A stretch of 64,000 nt of DNA from a bacterium. GTDB lineage: Bacteria; Fidelibacterota; Marinisomatia; Marinisomatales; JAHJCW01. The stretch is from assembly GCA_028282845.1 (NCBI GenBank), contig JANQGY010000001.1, forward strand, positions 1-64,000. The letters are read 5' to 3'. The notes under the pieces are model-generated. The model made no database searches and was not told where the DNA came from. It saw only the letters and a program-made list of their open reading frames with translations. The translations under genes were made by a program, and so were the position numbers. This document shows, one piece after another, positions 7,102 to 16,414 of this stretch (its first letter is position 1; every line of letters starts with the position of its first letter).

Positions 7102-9267
7102 ATGAAGAAGGCAGGCATTTTATTTACTATACTACTGATATTGCTCACCTTGAATACAATAAATGCGGACACTATTTCAGGTAGAGTAATTGACATCAGG
7201 AACAAAACGGGGCTAGGTGGTGCGAATATAATTATTCAAGGAACCGCGATCGGTTGCGCAGCCGATGCTGATGGTTATTTTGAACTCGATGTGTCCGGTG
7301 TAACGCGCAATGAGTTCAAGATAAAAGTATCCTACATTGGTTTCCATCCGGATGTAAAGCATATTTCTTTACCAACGGATCAGAATGAATTAATAACAAT
7401 TGCACTGAAAGAATCTTATTTAAAATTAGATCAGATCGTTGTAACCGGCACAAGAACGGAACGATTTCTAAAAAATACTCCGGTAACTACTCAGGTAATT
7501 GATAAAACTGATCTTAAAAATACCGGCGGAACCGATATATCGGAAGCTCTGCAGGAATTTACCGGTATTACAGTTAATTATAATCAATTTGGTACAGGTG
7601 TCAATACTATCGAATTGCAAGGCTTTGGCAGTGAGCATGTATTAATGATGGTTGACGGTATTAAAATGATCGGCAGGGTTAACGGTGAACTTGATCTGTC
7701 ACAGATACCCGTTTCACAGGTTGAGCGATTAGAGGTGGTAAAGGGCGCCTCATCTTCGCTCTACGGAAGTGAGGCTTTGGGTGGTGTTATTAATATCATT
7801 ACAAAACAACCCTCGGGTAAATTAAAAGTAAATCTTTGGGGAAATTTTGGCAGCTATGAGCGAATTAATAGCGGAATAACTTTGAGCATGCCTTTTGGTA
7901 AGTGGCATTCAGGACTGAACTTCGCCTATCGGCATTATGGTGGTTATGACCTGAGCGATCAAACTGCCAGTGAAGATGCCACTGCATATCAAAAATATAA
8001 TGGACAATTAGATCTTAAAGGCAATCTTACCAATGATCTCAAGTTGGGTTTCCAAGCGATTTATTTTACCGAGATGCATGAAGTCGTAAGCAGTCTCACT
8101 TTCAAAGATCAAATCCATAATGACCATTATGCCTTTCGCAGTTCCGTTGAAAAGAAAGCGATCGGGTCATGGTTGAATCTAAAGAGCAGCCTTGAGTTTT
8201 CTCAGCATGATCATGTTTTCGACAGGGTGGTGGTGAGTTCGGGATATCTTAAAAAGGGCTCCTTGACAGCGGATAAACTCGCCAAGGCTGATATTCTATT
8301 TGACTTTGAAAAGAATACCCACACAATTAACGGTGGTTATGCCTTTGAGTATGAGGCAATTGATTCAGACCGCGTGGTGGGTGAGCATCGTAACACGACC
8401 TTACATAATATATTTATTCAGGATGAAGTTACGCCATTGACATGGTTCACAGTAGTTGGAGGATTCAGATATGATGCTCATTCGGTTTACGGCACACAGT
8501 TCTCGCCTAAAATCTCAATGATGTTTTCACCGCAACACAATAAAAGAGTCAGATTATCATACGGAAAAGGATTCAGAGCACCGGCGTTTAAGGAATTATA
8601 TATAGACTATACAAATATTTCAGTGGGCTATCATATAATCGGAAATCCGGAGCTGAAAACGGAAAAATCCGATGCCTACCAAATTGATTTTGAATTTTGG
8701 AACAGTAATAATTATCACACCCGCATTCATTTATTCCATAATGAGATCGAAAATCTAATTGATTACGATTGGCAGGGCATTATTGACGGTTATGGGACTT
8801 ATCGCACAGAAAACTTGCTTTCAGTTCGCACTTGGGGCGGTGAATGGGATATGGAATATTTCCCTAATGACTGGTTAAAAATTACGGTGGGCTACAGTTA
8901 TTTGGATTCCGAAAATGAGGAAACCGGCGAACCCTTGTCGTTTAAATCTAAACATAGATCACATGGTGCAATTAAGATAGCCCTTAACGACAATATTAAT
9001 TTTAATGTTCGTGGTCGGTATGAAGGCAAGCGCTTTTACTGGGAGACATCTGACGAAAATCCTGATATTTTAACAAAAGAACGGATTGACGGATATCTTC
9101 TATTGAACACGCATGCAGTTTTTACACTTTTCCAACGCTATGATGTCTCATTAGGAATTAAAAATCTCACAGATTATGTAGATAAAGTATGGGGTCCCAT
9201 GCCCGGTCGTGAGCTTTACGGTGGGTTATCCTTTGCTTTTGATAATAACAATAAAAAGGGAAGCTAA
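7102..9267 (+). CDS. TonB-dependent outer-membrane receptor, probable heme receptor (HmuR-like)
   Basis: About 721 residues, starting at ATG 7102 (an in-frame TTG sits just before it). A signal peptide is followed by a carboxypeptidase-regulatory-like domain (about 22-110), the plug (about 115-225, with VVKGASSSLYGSEALGGVINI) and a 22-strand-type barrel. The barrel has FRAP (491-494) and NPEL (515-518) boxes with His511 between them. This FRAP-His-NPxL arrangement is used for heme coordination in known heme receptors, although FRAP/NPxL alone also occurs in other TonB receptors. The HmuY-like gene two positions downstream supports heme. It imports its ligand across the outer membrane with TonB-ExbBD energy, and a candidate iron operator lies upstream. 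Confidence 0.85.
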   Translation: MKKAGILFTILLILLTLNTINADTISGRVIDIRNKTGLGGANIIIQGTAIGCAADADGYFELDVSGVTRNEFKIKVSYIGFHPDVKHISLPTDQNELITIALKESYLKLDQIVVTGTRTERFLKNTPVTTQVIDKTDLKNTGGTDISEALQEFTGITVNYNQFGTGVNTIELQGFGSEHVLMMVDGIKMIGRVNGELDLSQIPVSQVERLEVVKGASSSLYGSEALGGVINIITKQPSGKLKVNLWGNFGSYERINSGITLSMPFGKWHSGLNFAYRHYGGYDLSDQTASEDATAYQKYNGQLDLKGNLTNDLKLGFQAIYFTEMHEVVSSLTFKDQIHNDHYAFRSSVEKKAIGSWLNLKSSLEFSQHDHVFDRVVVSSGYLKKGSLTADKLAKADILFDFEKNTHTINGGYAFEYEAIDSDRVVGEHRNTTLHNIFIQDEVTPLTWFTVVGGFRYDAHSVYGTQFSPKISMMFSPQHNKRVRLSYGKGFRAPAFKELYIDYTNISVGYHIIGNPELKTEKSDAYQIDFEFWNSNNYHTRIHLFHNEIENLIDYDWQGIIDGYGTYRTENLLSVRTWGGEWDMEYFPNDWLKITVGYSYLDSENEETGEPLSFKSKHRSHGAIKIALNDNINFNVRGRYEGKRFYWETSDENPDILTKERIDGYLLLNTHAVFTLFQRYDVSLGIKNLTDYVDKVWGPMPGRELYGGLSFAFDNNNKKGS

Positions 9268-9269
9268 CG

Positions 9270-9596
9270 ATGTGCAACTACAAGATACCCAAAGGAGGGT
9301 GCAATTGTTCCGTTTCAAGATGCCATTGTGGAAAATATCAACTTAATTATCGGGACATCAAAATCAATATCGGTGAAAACGGTTTGCATAGATTGATGAA
9401 AATAATTGAACGCTACAAGAATAAAGAGATCAACGCCGCTAACGAGAAGCCGCTTAATATCACCTTTGGTTCGGTGGTCGTTAGTATCCGTAGCGGAGAC
9501 ATCCTGCTTTTAGAGGAAGCTATTTTTAACGAAATAGTAAAAATAGACGGCGATGTATCATATTTAACAAATTTTCAACAAACATTACCAAATTAG
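9270..9596 (+). CDS. Small cysteine-rich protein of unknown function
   Basis: A 108-residue protein that I do not recognise. The first 20 residues hold five cysteines at positions 2, 11, 13, 18 and 20 (C-x8-C-x-C-x4-C-x-C), with His19 among them. The remainder looks like a small mixed alpha/beta domain. There is no signal peptide or TM segment, so it should be cytoplasmic. It starts 2 bp after the receptor stop and lies 13 bp before the HmuY-like gene, so it is almost certainly cotranscribed with both. A metal- or Fe-S-binding role (iron chaperone, sensor or heme-handling factor) is inferred from the cysteines and context only. Confidence 0.7.
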   Translation: MCNYKIPKGGCNCSVSRCHCGKYQLNYRDIKINIGENGLHRLMKIIERYKNKEINAANEKPLNITFGSVVVSIRSGDILLLEEAIFNEIVKIDGDVSYLTNFQQTLPN

Positions 9597-9609
9597 AAGG
9601 AAAGCTAAA

Positions 9610-10575
9610 ATGAATAAGCTAATACCATTAATACTTGGAATAATGTTGGTAGTCAGCTGTGACAAGTCATCAACAGATTCTGATAAGGATAAGGAACCGG
9701 AGGTTTCATCATTTAAATCGGTGAATGTCAAAGAGCAAGGTAAACATTATTTCAGTTTTGCCGATAACAGCGGTACTACTACTGAGCCGGCTCAATGGGA
9801 CATCGCCTTTGGCCTAGTACCCTTAACAGTGGAAACAGCGCCTTGTCAGTTTTTTACAATGCCGAACGATCCGGTTATCTTTACCGGTTCGGGAACAAGC
9901 ATTGCAATAGTTGACGCCGCAACATTAGAAGAAGTTAGTGAAGTTCCGGCAAACAGCAATTTTATAGCCGATGATACCGAGGGTGCGGCTTTTATCGGTA
10001 AAGATTGGTTTGACGATCAATTCTCAGTTAAACCGGATATTTATGCTGTAAAAACTTGTGTCGGTAATTATGGACTGCTTGCGGTTAAGCGTTATGATTA
10101 TGACCCAACAGTTCACCAGATCAGCAATATTGTTTGGGAATTTAAATTCAATGATAGCGGCGCAACCGATTTTGCCGCAGCAGTTGTTGATTCCTTTGCA
10201 ACCGGAAATGCTTATGATGAAACTCGTTATTTTTCATTTACTGATGGCGCTGTAAATAGTTTCTCCAAATGTGATGTTAAAGTTGACGGTAGCAGTTTGT
10301 GGCTTGGTCCCAATGTAACAGCTAAAAAATTGGAAAATACCGCTCTTGGTGATGTAGCAAACATTGATGGTAGTGGAATGCACAGTGATGTTGATCCGTC
10401 TTATGTAACCCTCGGTTGGTACAATTATGGAGACGATCATTCACTAACTCCCAAAGATTATGTTTATATTGTAAATACTTCGGATGGAAAATTCCCCGCT
10501 TTCAAAATTATGAATTACTATGATGACCAAGGTAATTCCGGCACTTTTACAATTGATTGGAAATATTTACAATAA
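9610..10575 (+). CDS. HmuY-like heme-binding lipoprotein
   Basis: A 321-residue lipoprotein with a short signal and lipobox VVSC (Cys18), an acidic/serine linker, and a body with the HmuY-type opening (YFSFADN... then QWDIAFG). In Porphyromonas, HmuY is a surface hemophore that passes heme to the TonB receptor HmuR, and the same receptor-plus-lipoprotein pairing is seen here. This protein is longer than classical HmuY (about 215 residues), so the C-terminal part may carry an added segment. AAGGA precedes the ATG. Heme is the likely ligand, but the axial residues cannot be assigned by eye. Confidence 0.65.
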   Translation: MNKLIPLILGIMLVVSCDKSSTDSDKDKEPEVSSFKSVNVKEQGKHYFSFADNSGTTTEPAQWDIAFGLVPLTVETAPCQFFTMPNDPVIFTGSGTSIAIVDAATLEEVSEVPANSNFIADDTEGAAFIGKDWFDDQFSVKPDIYAVKTCVGNYGLLAVKRYDYDPTVHQISNIVWEFKFNDSGATDFAAAVVDSFATGNAYDETRYFSFTDGAVNSFSKCDVKVDGSSLWLGPNVTAKKLENTALGDVANIDGSGMHSDVDPSYVTLGWYNYGDDHSLTPKDYVYIVNTSDGKFPAFKIMNYYDDQGNSGTFTIDWKYLQ

Positions 10576-10652
10576 AAAACATTAATTGTTGTTCTAATAA
10601 TGTTGATGAGAGATGTGGTAAATATGAAAAAATTAAATAGAGTGAGCAAATT

Positions 10653-11441
10653 ATGAAGTATAAGAATGTCAGATTAATTTGGGTAATATTATTTATTATT
10701 CAATTTTCCTTTGCGCAGGAAGCGCAATTAACCGGTCGTGAAATTATAGTTTTGGTTGACGATCGTTGGGTAGGGAACGACCAAAAAGCGACTACAAGAA
10801 TGACCTTGATCAATAAGCGCGGACAGGAACGAATCAGGGAATTGTTCTCATACCTAAAACATTATGGAAAGGATTCTAAAAGTATAATGTTCTTTGAAAA
10901 ACCGGCCGATGTAAAAGGAACCGGATTTTTATCGTGGGAATATGATGATCCGAGCAAAGATGATGACCGCTGGTTATATCTTCCGGCTTTAAAAAAAGTT
11001 CGCCGCATTTCCGGTTCATCTAAAAATGATTATTTTATGGGCAGTGATTTTACCTATGATGATATGGGCGGTCGGTCGGTTGATGAGGATGATCATAAAT
11101 TCCTCAGAGAAGAGGAAATTGACGGTGTAAACTGTTGGGTGTTGGAGTCCGTTCCAAAAGATAAGGGCTATATGTATTCAAAGGTTATTCGTTGGATCCG
11201 CCAAGATGCGCTGTTGGCGGTGAAAGTTGAATATTACGATAAACACGGCAAATTGATGAAAATTCTGACCGTATCTGACATCAGAAAACAAAATGAAATA
11301 TGGACTGCTTTCAGAATGTTTATGGACAATAAGCAGGAGAAGCACCAAACATTGCTTGAGTTCGTTGAAATAACTTATAATATCGGTATAAAGGACAATC
11401 TGTTCAAAGTAGCTTCTTTAGAACGCGGTGTTATGAAATAG
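10653..11441 (+). CDS. LolA-like outer-membrane lipoprotein-sorting protein
   Basis: A 262-residue exported protein with signal peptide (about 1-22). The body shows the pattern annotated as outer membrane lipoprotein-sorting protein (LolA-like fold): EIIVLVDDRWVG at the start, then WLYLPALKKVRRIS, GSDFTYDDMGG and WVLESVPKD. Relatives are routinely encoded with RND/MMPL exporters and DUF1302-like barrels and are thought to carry a hydrophobic substrate through the periplasm; they are not the housekeeping LolA. Here the barrel follows after 3 bp and the RND gene lies three genes further on. The substrate is unknown. Confidence 0.8.
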   Translation: MKYKNVRLIWVILFIIQFSFAQEAQLTGREIIVLVDDRWVGNDQKATTRMTLINKRGQERIRELFSYLKHYGKDSKSIMFFEKPADVKGTGFLSWEYDDPSKDDDRWLYLPALKKVRRISGSSKNDYFMGSDFTYDDMGGRSVDEDDHKFLREEEIDGVNCWVLESVPKDKGYMYSKVIRWIRQDALLAVKVEYYDKHGKLMKILTVSDIRKQNEIWTAFRMFMDNKQEKHQTLLEFVEITYNIGIKDNLFKVASLERGVMK

Positions 11442-11444
11442 TTT

Positions 11445-12692
11445 GTGGTAGGCAGATTGGTGAGTATTCAAGTAATATTATCAAAAAGATTGCTCCTGTC
11501 ATTATTCTTAAGTCTAATCTTTTCAGCCGTTGTTTATGCCCAATTTAATATTAACGGCTTTGCCGATAGTTATCTTGCAGCGCGCATTAAGGAACCGCAT
11601 GATTTTTTAAGTTCCCGTAGTCGTTTGCGATTGGAGGCAAACATGTATTTTGAAAATACGCATCTATTTGCCTCTTTCAATGCAATGAAGAACTACGTTC
11701 TGGAAGATCAGGATGGCATTGAATTGCGTGAAGTGTATTTCGATTATGTTGCCGATAACTGGGATTTAAGAGTCGGCCGGCAGATCATTATTTGGGGTAA
11801 AGCCGATGGCATGCAAATTACTGATCAAATTTCGCCTTACGACATGACGGAATTTCTGGCGCGCGATTATGATGATATACGTATGCCCGTAGATGCTTTC
11901 AAGTTGCGGTTATTGATACTTAATGCCGATTTGGAATTGCTTTGGCTACCCATTTTTCAGCCCGGAATAATGCCCGGTAAAGGAAGTCCCTGGGCGCCTG
12001 TTTTAGATGACCTTTCACAATTTAATAAGATAAATTATAGTGCTGCACTTGAACCGGAAAAAACTTTAGATAGCGGTGAATTCGGTGGTCGGTTATCATT
12101 TTTCTTATCCGGTATTGATCTGTCGCTTGCCGCATTGTATACTTGGAGTGATTTCCCTGTTTCAAATATGCATGTCTTCGGGGATTCACTGTCAATCGAA
12201 TCGGAATATTATAGATATTCGTTTATCGGCGCTGATTTCTCAAGCTCGCTATCCGATTTTGTTTTGCGAGGAGAGACAGCCTATTTTCTCAATAATCGGT
12301 TTACTTCAACAAAAGGTATCATAGAGAGAAATTCCTTGAAGGCGCTGCTTGGAGTGGATTGGTATCCGGGGAACGAGTGGACCGTTTCAGCGCAAATCGC
12401 CGATGATTTTATATTGGATTATAATAAAGCAATCAACGCTGACGAGCATCAATGGATATCCACCATCAGCATCTCAAAGAGTCTATTCCGTAATACTCTA
12501 AAACTTTCGACCTTTGCTTATGTCGGTCTAAATGAAAAAGAAATATTTAACCGTAGCAGCTTGGACTATGCCTTAACCGATGAACTGCATATCTTGGCAG
12601 GGGTAGATATTATAGGTGGAAGATCATCCGGGATGTTCGGACAGTATAAGGACAATTCGGAAATATGGATAAAAGCAAAATACAGTTTTTAA
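11445..12692 (+). CDS. DUF1302-like outer-membrane beta-barrel protein
   Basis: About 415 residues, starting at GTG 11445 (GTG 11460 is an alternative). A signal peptide ends near VVYAQ. The body is made of alternating amphipathic strands with the segment LRVGRQIIIWGKADGMQITD, like the GRQ..WG stretch of DUF1302/porin-like barrels, and ends in an aromatic residue (KYSF) as outer-membrane barrels do. It partners with the LolA-like protein 3 bp upstream and the RND exporter at 16415, completing the LolA-like/DUF1302-like/MMPL triad seen in other bacteria. It probably forms the outer-membrane end of that pathway. Confidence 0.7.
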   Translation: MVGRLVSIQVILSKRLLLSLFLSLIFSAVVYAQFNINGFADSYLAARIKEPHDFLSSRSRLRLEANMYFENTHLFASFNAMKNYVLEDQDGIELREVYFDYVADNWDLRVGRQIIIWGKADGMQITDQISPYDMTEFLARDYDDIRMPVDAFKLRLLILNADLELLWLPIFQPGIMPGKGSPWAPVLDDLSQFNKINYSAALEPEKTLDSGEFGGRLSFFLSGIDLSLAALYTWSDFPVSNMHVFGDSLSIESEYYRYSFIGADFSSSLSDFVLRGETAYFLNNRFTSTKGIIERNSLKALLGVDWYPGNEWTVSAQIADDFILDYNKAINADEHQWISTISISKSLFRNTLKLSTFAYVGLNEKEIFNRSSLDYALTDELHILAGVDIIGGRSSGMFGQYKDNSEIWIKAKYSF

Positions 12693-12731
12693 CATGATTA
12701 ATAATAGAATATTTAACAGACCTTATGGAGA

Positions 12732-15074
12732 ATGGAAATAATGTTTTCAGGAATTAAATCATACATTGGTGCAATAGTTGCATTGCTTTCGTTAGCATTT
12801 GCACAAAACACTTATACAATATCGGGTTTTGTAACCGATGCAAAAACAGGAAAATCCTTAGCAGATGTAAATATTGTTGTTGAGGGAACCAATTTTGGTG
12901 CAGCGACACGGGAAGATGGTTTTTATATAATAGAAGGCCTATCGCCGGGGGAAAATAAAATTATCTCTTCCATGATTGGATATACTACAATGTATAGAAC
13001 TATCAATCTTAAGACGGATGAGCATGTTAATTTTACTTTAGACAAGAAGGCGGTAGAGATGGACCCAATTCAGGTCAAAGCAAAAACCGAAGCCCGCGAA
13101 ATCCAAGAGCAGGCAATTCCTGTATCCGTATTCAGAATTGATGAAATTCAAGGAACCGTTACAAGTTTGAATGAACTGTTGACCAAAACAGCCGGGGTAA
13201 AAGTAAGAAGTGGAGGCGGAGCGGGCAGTTCTACGCGCATGTCGGTTAGGGGTTTGGAAGGGAAGCGTATCGGAATTTTTGTTGAAGGCACGCCTCTAAA
13301 TGATCAGTCGGATTTTGTGGATATGAATGAAATCCCTCTTGATATCATTGAACGAGTAGAAGTGTACAAGGGAATTGTACCGGCTAAATTCGGAGGATCT
13401 GCAATCGGCGGAGCAGTCAATATTGTACTTAAAGAATTCCCCCCGCACTACACGGATCTTTCTTATACTATGAAATCTTATAATACTTATGATGTAAAAC
13501 TGCTTCATAAACGTAAACTTGGAGACAGAGATATTTTAGTAGGGGCAGGTATTTTCTATAATTATTCCGACAATGATTACACTTTTAATTCTCCCTATAA
13601 TCCCGATTTAAAAATAACAAGAGATCACGATGCTTATGAAAAAATTATGGGAGGTCTTGTACTGCAATCCCACGAATGGTGGTTTGACGAAGTGGAGATT
13701 GAACTTGTCTATATTGATACAGAAAAGGAGATTCAGGGGATTGAGTACAATATTCAGGAAGCTGAAAATAATTCGAATGCTTATATTGCTGCAGTCAGTG
13801 TGAATAAGGATAATTTTCTGACTGAAGGACTTGATCTTGATCTAAGTGGAGGTTTTTTCTACACTATATTTAAACATCAGGATAAAGCTATGCAACGCTA
13901 TAATTGGGATGGCACTACCTATCATCCACTCACAAGTTACGGCGGGGAAATAGGAACAGACGCTAATGATTCTTATGATCAAAAATATACAGCAATGCAG
14001 AAAACAAATCTCAATTATATCATTGATCAAAATAATTCGGTTAACTTGAATGTTCTTTATAATTATGCCTATGGAATCCCTGAAGATTCGCTTAAAGAAA
14101 TGTCAATTGGTCATAAGACCGATTTTAAAAACAGGATGCATAGTATTATAACCGGTCTGAATTATGAAACAAACTTTTTTGGACATAGGTTGACTAATTC
14201 AGCCACATTGAAACACTATTATTATAGTACCAATACAACCTTGGCGGAGCTTCCGCATTTTGTACAGGGAAAACATATCTATCATAAAAATGATATTGGT
14301 TTTAGTAATGCAATAAGATACAGGTTTACGCCTGATTTTTTAATTAAAGCTGCCTATGCTTATGATGTACGGCTTCCTGCTGAAAATGAATTGTTGGGCG
14401 ATGGTTTTCTTATAATGCCGGCCGGTGATTTGGAACCTGAGAGAAATAATAATATCAATATTGGTGTTATGTATGATCACACGAATTTCTCTAATAATAG
14501 ACTTCAATTAGAGATAAATGTGTTTTATACGAAGTTGGATAACATGATACGTTATGTGGGCGGTTTTTTGCAATCCAACTATGAGAATTTTGGTGAAATG
14601 AAAAGTATGGGAGTAGATTTTGATTTTAAATATGACCTTACATCATTTTTGTACCTTTACGCCAACGCGACATATCAGGATTTACGAGACGCGCGCGAAT
14701 TCGAGCCGGGCTCCACTGTCGAAAATCCCACCTATGGCGACAGGATGCCGAATATTCCCTATTTCTATTACAATACCGGTTTTGAACTACATAAAAATAA
14801 TTTGTTCGGTGGAAAAGATCAAAAAAGCAGATTCTATTTTGAAAATTCCTTTGTCGAAGAATACTTCTACGATTTTGAACAAAGTATTTATCAGGAGAGA
14901 CGCATCCCGCGTTCTTCAATATTTAATATGGGATTAGAACATAGCTTTAGAAATAAAAATGTCATAATTGGCTTGCAGGTCAATAATATATTTGATCAGG
15001 AACAGATCACAATTTTTAACCGTCCGATGCCCGGAAGGACGGCGGCAATAAAATTGCGCTACATCTTTAAATAG
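12732..15074 (+). CDS. TonB-dependent receptor, possible siderophore receptor (XusA-like)
   Basis: 780 residues (ATG 12732; ATG 12741 is equally possible). A signal peptide ending FAQ precedes a carboxypeptidase-regulatory-like domain (about 28-120), plug (about 125-240, with VEVYKGIVPAKFGGSAIGGAVNI) and barrel, ending in an aromatic residue (RYIFK). It is followed after 81 bp by a DUF4374-like surface lipoprotein, the arrangement of XusA-XusB, the xenosiderophore uptake pair of Bacteroides. That suggests ferric siderophore import, but the ligand cannot be read from sequence. Confidence 0.8.
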   Translation: MEIMFSGIKSYIGAIVALLSLAFAQNTYTISGFVTDAKTGKSLADVNIVVEGTNFGAATREDGFYIIEGLSPGENKIISSMIGYTTMYRTINLKTDEHVNFTLDKKAVEMDPIQVKAKTEAREIQEQAIPVSVFRIDEIQGTVTSLNELLTKTAGVKVRSGGGAGSSTRMSVRGLEGKRIGIFVEGTPLNDQSDFVDMNEIPLDIIERVEVYKGIVPAKFGGSAIGGAVNIVLKEFPPHYTDLSYTMKSYNTYDVKLLHKRKLGDRDILVGAGIFYNYSDNDYTFNSPYNPDLKITRDHDAYEKIMGGLVLQSHEWWFDEVEIELVYIDTEKEIQGIEYNIQEAENNSNAYIAAVSVNKDNFLTEGLDLDLSGGFFYTIFKHQDKAMQRYNWDGTTYHPLTSYGGEIGTDANDSYDQKYTAMQKTNLNYIIDQNNSVNLNVLYNYAYGIPEDSLKEMSIGHKTDFKNRMHSIITGLNYETNFFGHRLTNSATLKHYYYSTNTTLAELPHFVQGKHIYHKNDIGFSNAIRYRFTPDFLIKAAYAYDVRLPAENELLGDGFLIMPAGDLEPERNNNINIGVMYDHTNFSNNRLQLEINVFYTKLDNMIRYVGGFLQSNYENFGEMKSMGVDFDFKYDLTSFLYLYANATYQDLRDAREFEPGSTVENPTYGDRMPNIPYFYYNTGFELHKNNLFGGKDQKSRFYFENSFVEEYFYDFEQSIYQERRIPRSSIFNMGLEHSFRNKNVIIGLQVNNIFDQEQITIFNRPMPGRTAAIKLRYIFK

Positions 15075-15155
15075 CCAATAATAATGGATAGAAATAACAA
15101 ATTACTCAAAAGTAATAAAATTGAAAATAATGATAAATAAGAAGGAGTTGTTAAA

Positions 15156-16382
15156 ATGAAAATTAATTATTTCAGATTAGTATTATTAATACTGACAGTA
15201 ACAGTAGTAATGATAATCGCATCATGCGAAAAAGACCCTACATCTTCAGATAAACCGACAGAAGGTGAAATTGCTATTGTCTCTGCCGTCCCCAATCCGG
15301 ATGGTTTTTCGGGCAGCTTATATTTACAGTTGATTGATGATATAAGTCCGGCTACTTATGACAACACTACTGCCTTACCATTTACAATGAACAGTGATCA
15401 AATTACTGTTAGGGGGGATAATATCTACAAATTGCCTTGGCTTGATAGTGATGTTATAGAAAAGTACACACGCAATGATGAGGGGGGTCTTGATAAAACA
15501 GGTGAATACATTATGGAAGCCAACTCAGGTCCGACTTCAATAATTTATCAAAATGATACAAAAGCATATATTGCTCTTAGCGGAAGACCAAAAATATTGA
15601 TAGTTAACCCATTGACAATGGAAAAATCCGGAGAAATTGACATCAGCGCTTATGCGGTTGGTGATGGAAACCCTGACGCCCAACAAATGATTATACGAGA
15701 TGGTAAGTTGTTTGTTGCTTTGGCCCAAGCGGTAGGTGGTTTCTATGCTTCGCCGGACAGAGCCAAAGTAGATGTACTTGTTATAAACACTGAAATGAAT
15801 GTAGTTGAAAAGATGATTACTGAAGAAACTAGCAGTTTCTCACAACCCACTAGACCAATTGAAGCCAATCAAATATTTACTGATGAAAACAATGATATAT
15901 ATATTATTTGTCAGTCAGCTTTTGGCGCTGTCCCCAGTCATAAACTTGGAATACTACGAATTAAAAATGGTGAAACCGAATTTGATGCCGGTTATAGTTT
16001 TAATATGGAAGATGCTCCCATAATTAATGATCCATTTAACGCAACAACATTGTTTTGTGCGCAGTATGCCGGTAATGGAAAACTATATGGGCAAGCTGCC
16101 GTAATGGCTTATTTCACTACGGGCAGTTTTGTAGAAGACAGATTTTTTGTACCGGTAGAAGTTGACCTGTATGCCCAAACGATTACAGCGCTTGATTTGC
16201 CACGCAGCAATGGTTTTGGTTCGACAGGTCTTTACGAAGATAAAATTATGTTTGGACTGGCTACCGATACCGATAACGGATTCTACACTTATGATATGGC
16301 TACAGGTGAGATAAGCGCTGAGGCTATTATTAAAACAACAGGTACACCATTTTACTTTAAACATTTTGGTGAGGAGTGGTAA
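15156..16382 (+). CDS. DUF4374-like surface lipoprotein (XusB-like beta-propeller)
   Basis: A 408-residue lipoprotein with lipobox IIASC (Cys24) and an acidic/polar linker, then a propeller-like body (blades such as DNIYKLPWLD, KAYIALSGRPKILIVNPLTM, GKLFVALAQAVGG, NDIYIICQS). The opening VSAVPNPDGFSGSLYLQ and overall size resemble DUF4374 proteins such as Bacteroides XusB, a surface-exposed propeller that captures ferric enterobactin-type siderophores for its TonB receptor. A strong AAGGAG site precedes the ATG. It is the partner of the receptor immediately upstream. Family assignment is by pattern, so moderate confidence. Confidence 0.6.
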   Translation: MKINYFRLVLLILTVTVVMIIASCEKDPTSSDKPTEGEIAIVSAVPNPDGFSGSLYLQLIDDISPATYDNTTALPFTMNSDQITVRGDNIYKLPWLDSDVIEKYTRNDEGGLDKTGEYIMEANSGPTSIIYQNDTKAYIALSGRPKILIVNPLTMEKSGEIDISAYAVGDGNPDAQQMIIRDGKLFVALAQAVGGFYASPDRAKVDVLVINTEMNVVEKMITEETSSFSQPTRPIEANQIFTDENNDIYIICQSAFGAVPSHKLGILRIKNGETEFDAGYSFNMEDAPIINDPFNATTLFCAQYAGNGKLYGQAAVMAYFTTGSFVEDRFFVPVEVDLYAQTITALDLPRSNGFGSTGLYEDKIMFGLATDTDNGFYTYDMATGEISAEAIIKTTGTPFYFKHFGEEW

Positions 16383-16414
16383 CACGATTTTTGAACTTAT
16401 AATGAATAAATAAA

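Noticed and set aside
10579..10608. Terminator after the HmuY-like gene (AACATTA...TAATGTT)
   Set aside because: The stem is a 7-bp A/T-rich repeat with a long loop and no T-run; too weak to call.
14620..14937. Overlapping frames of about 100 residues on both strands inside the 12732 receptor gene
   Set aside because: Composition is shadow-like and they lie wholly within a well-supported receptor gene.
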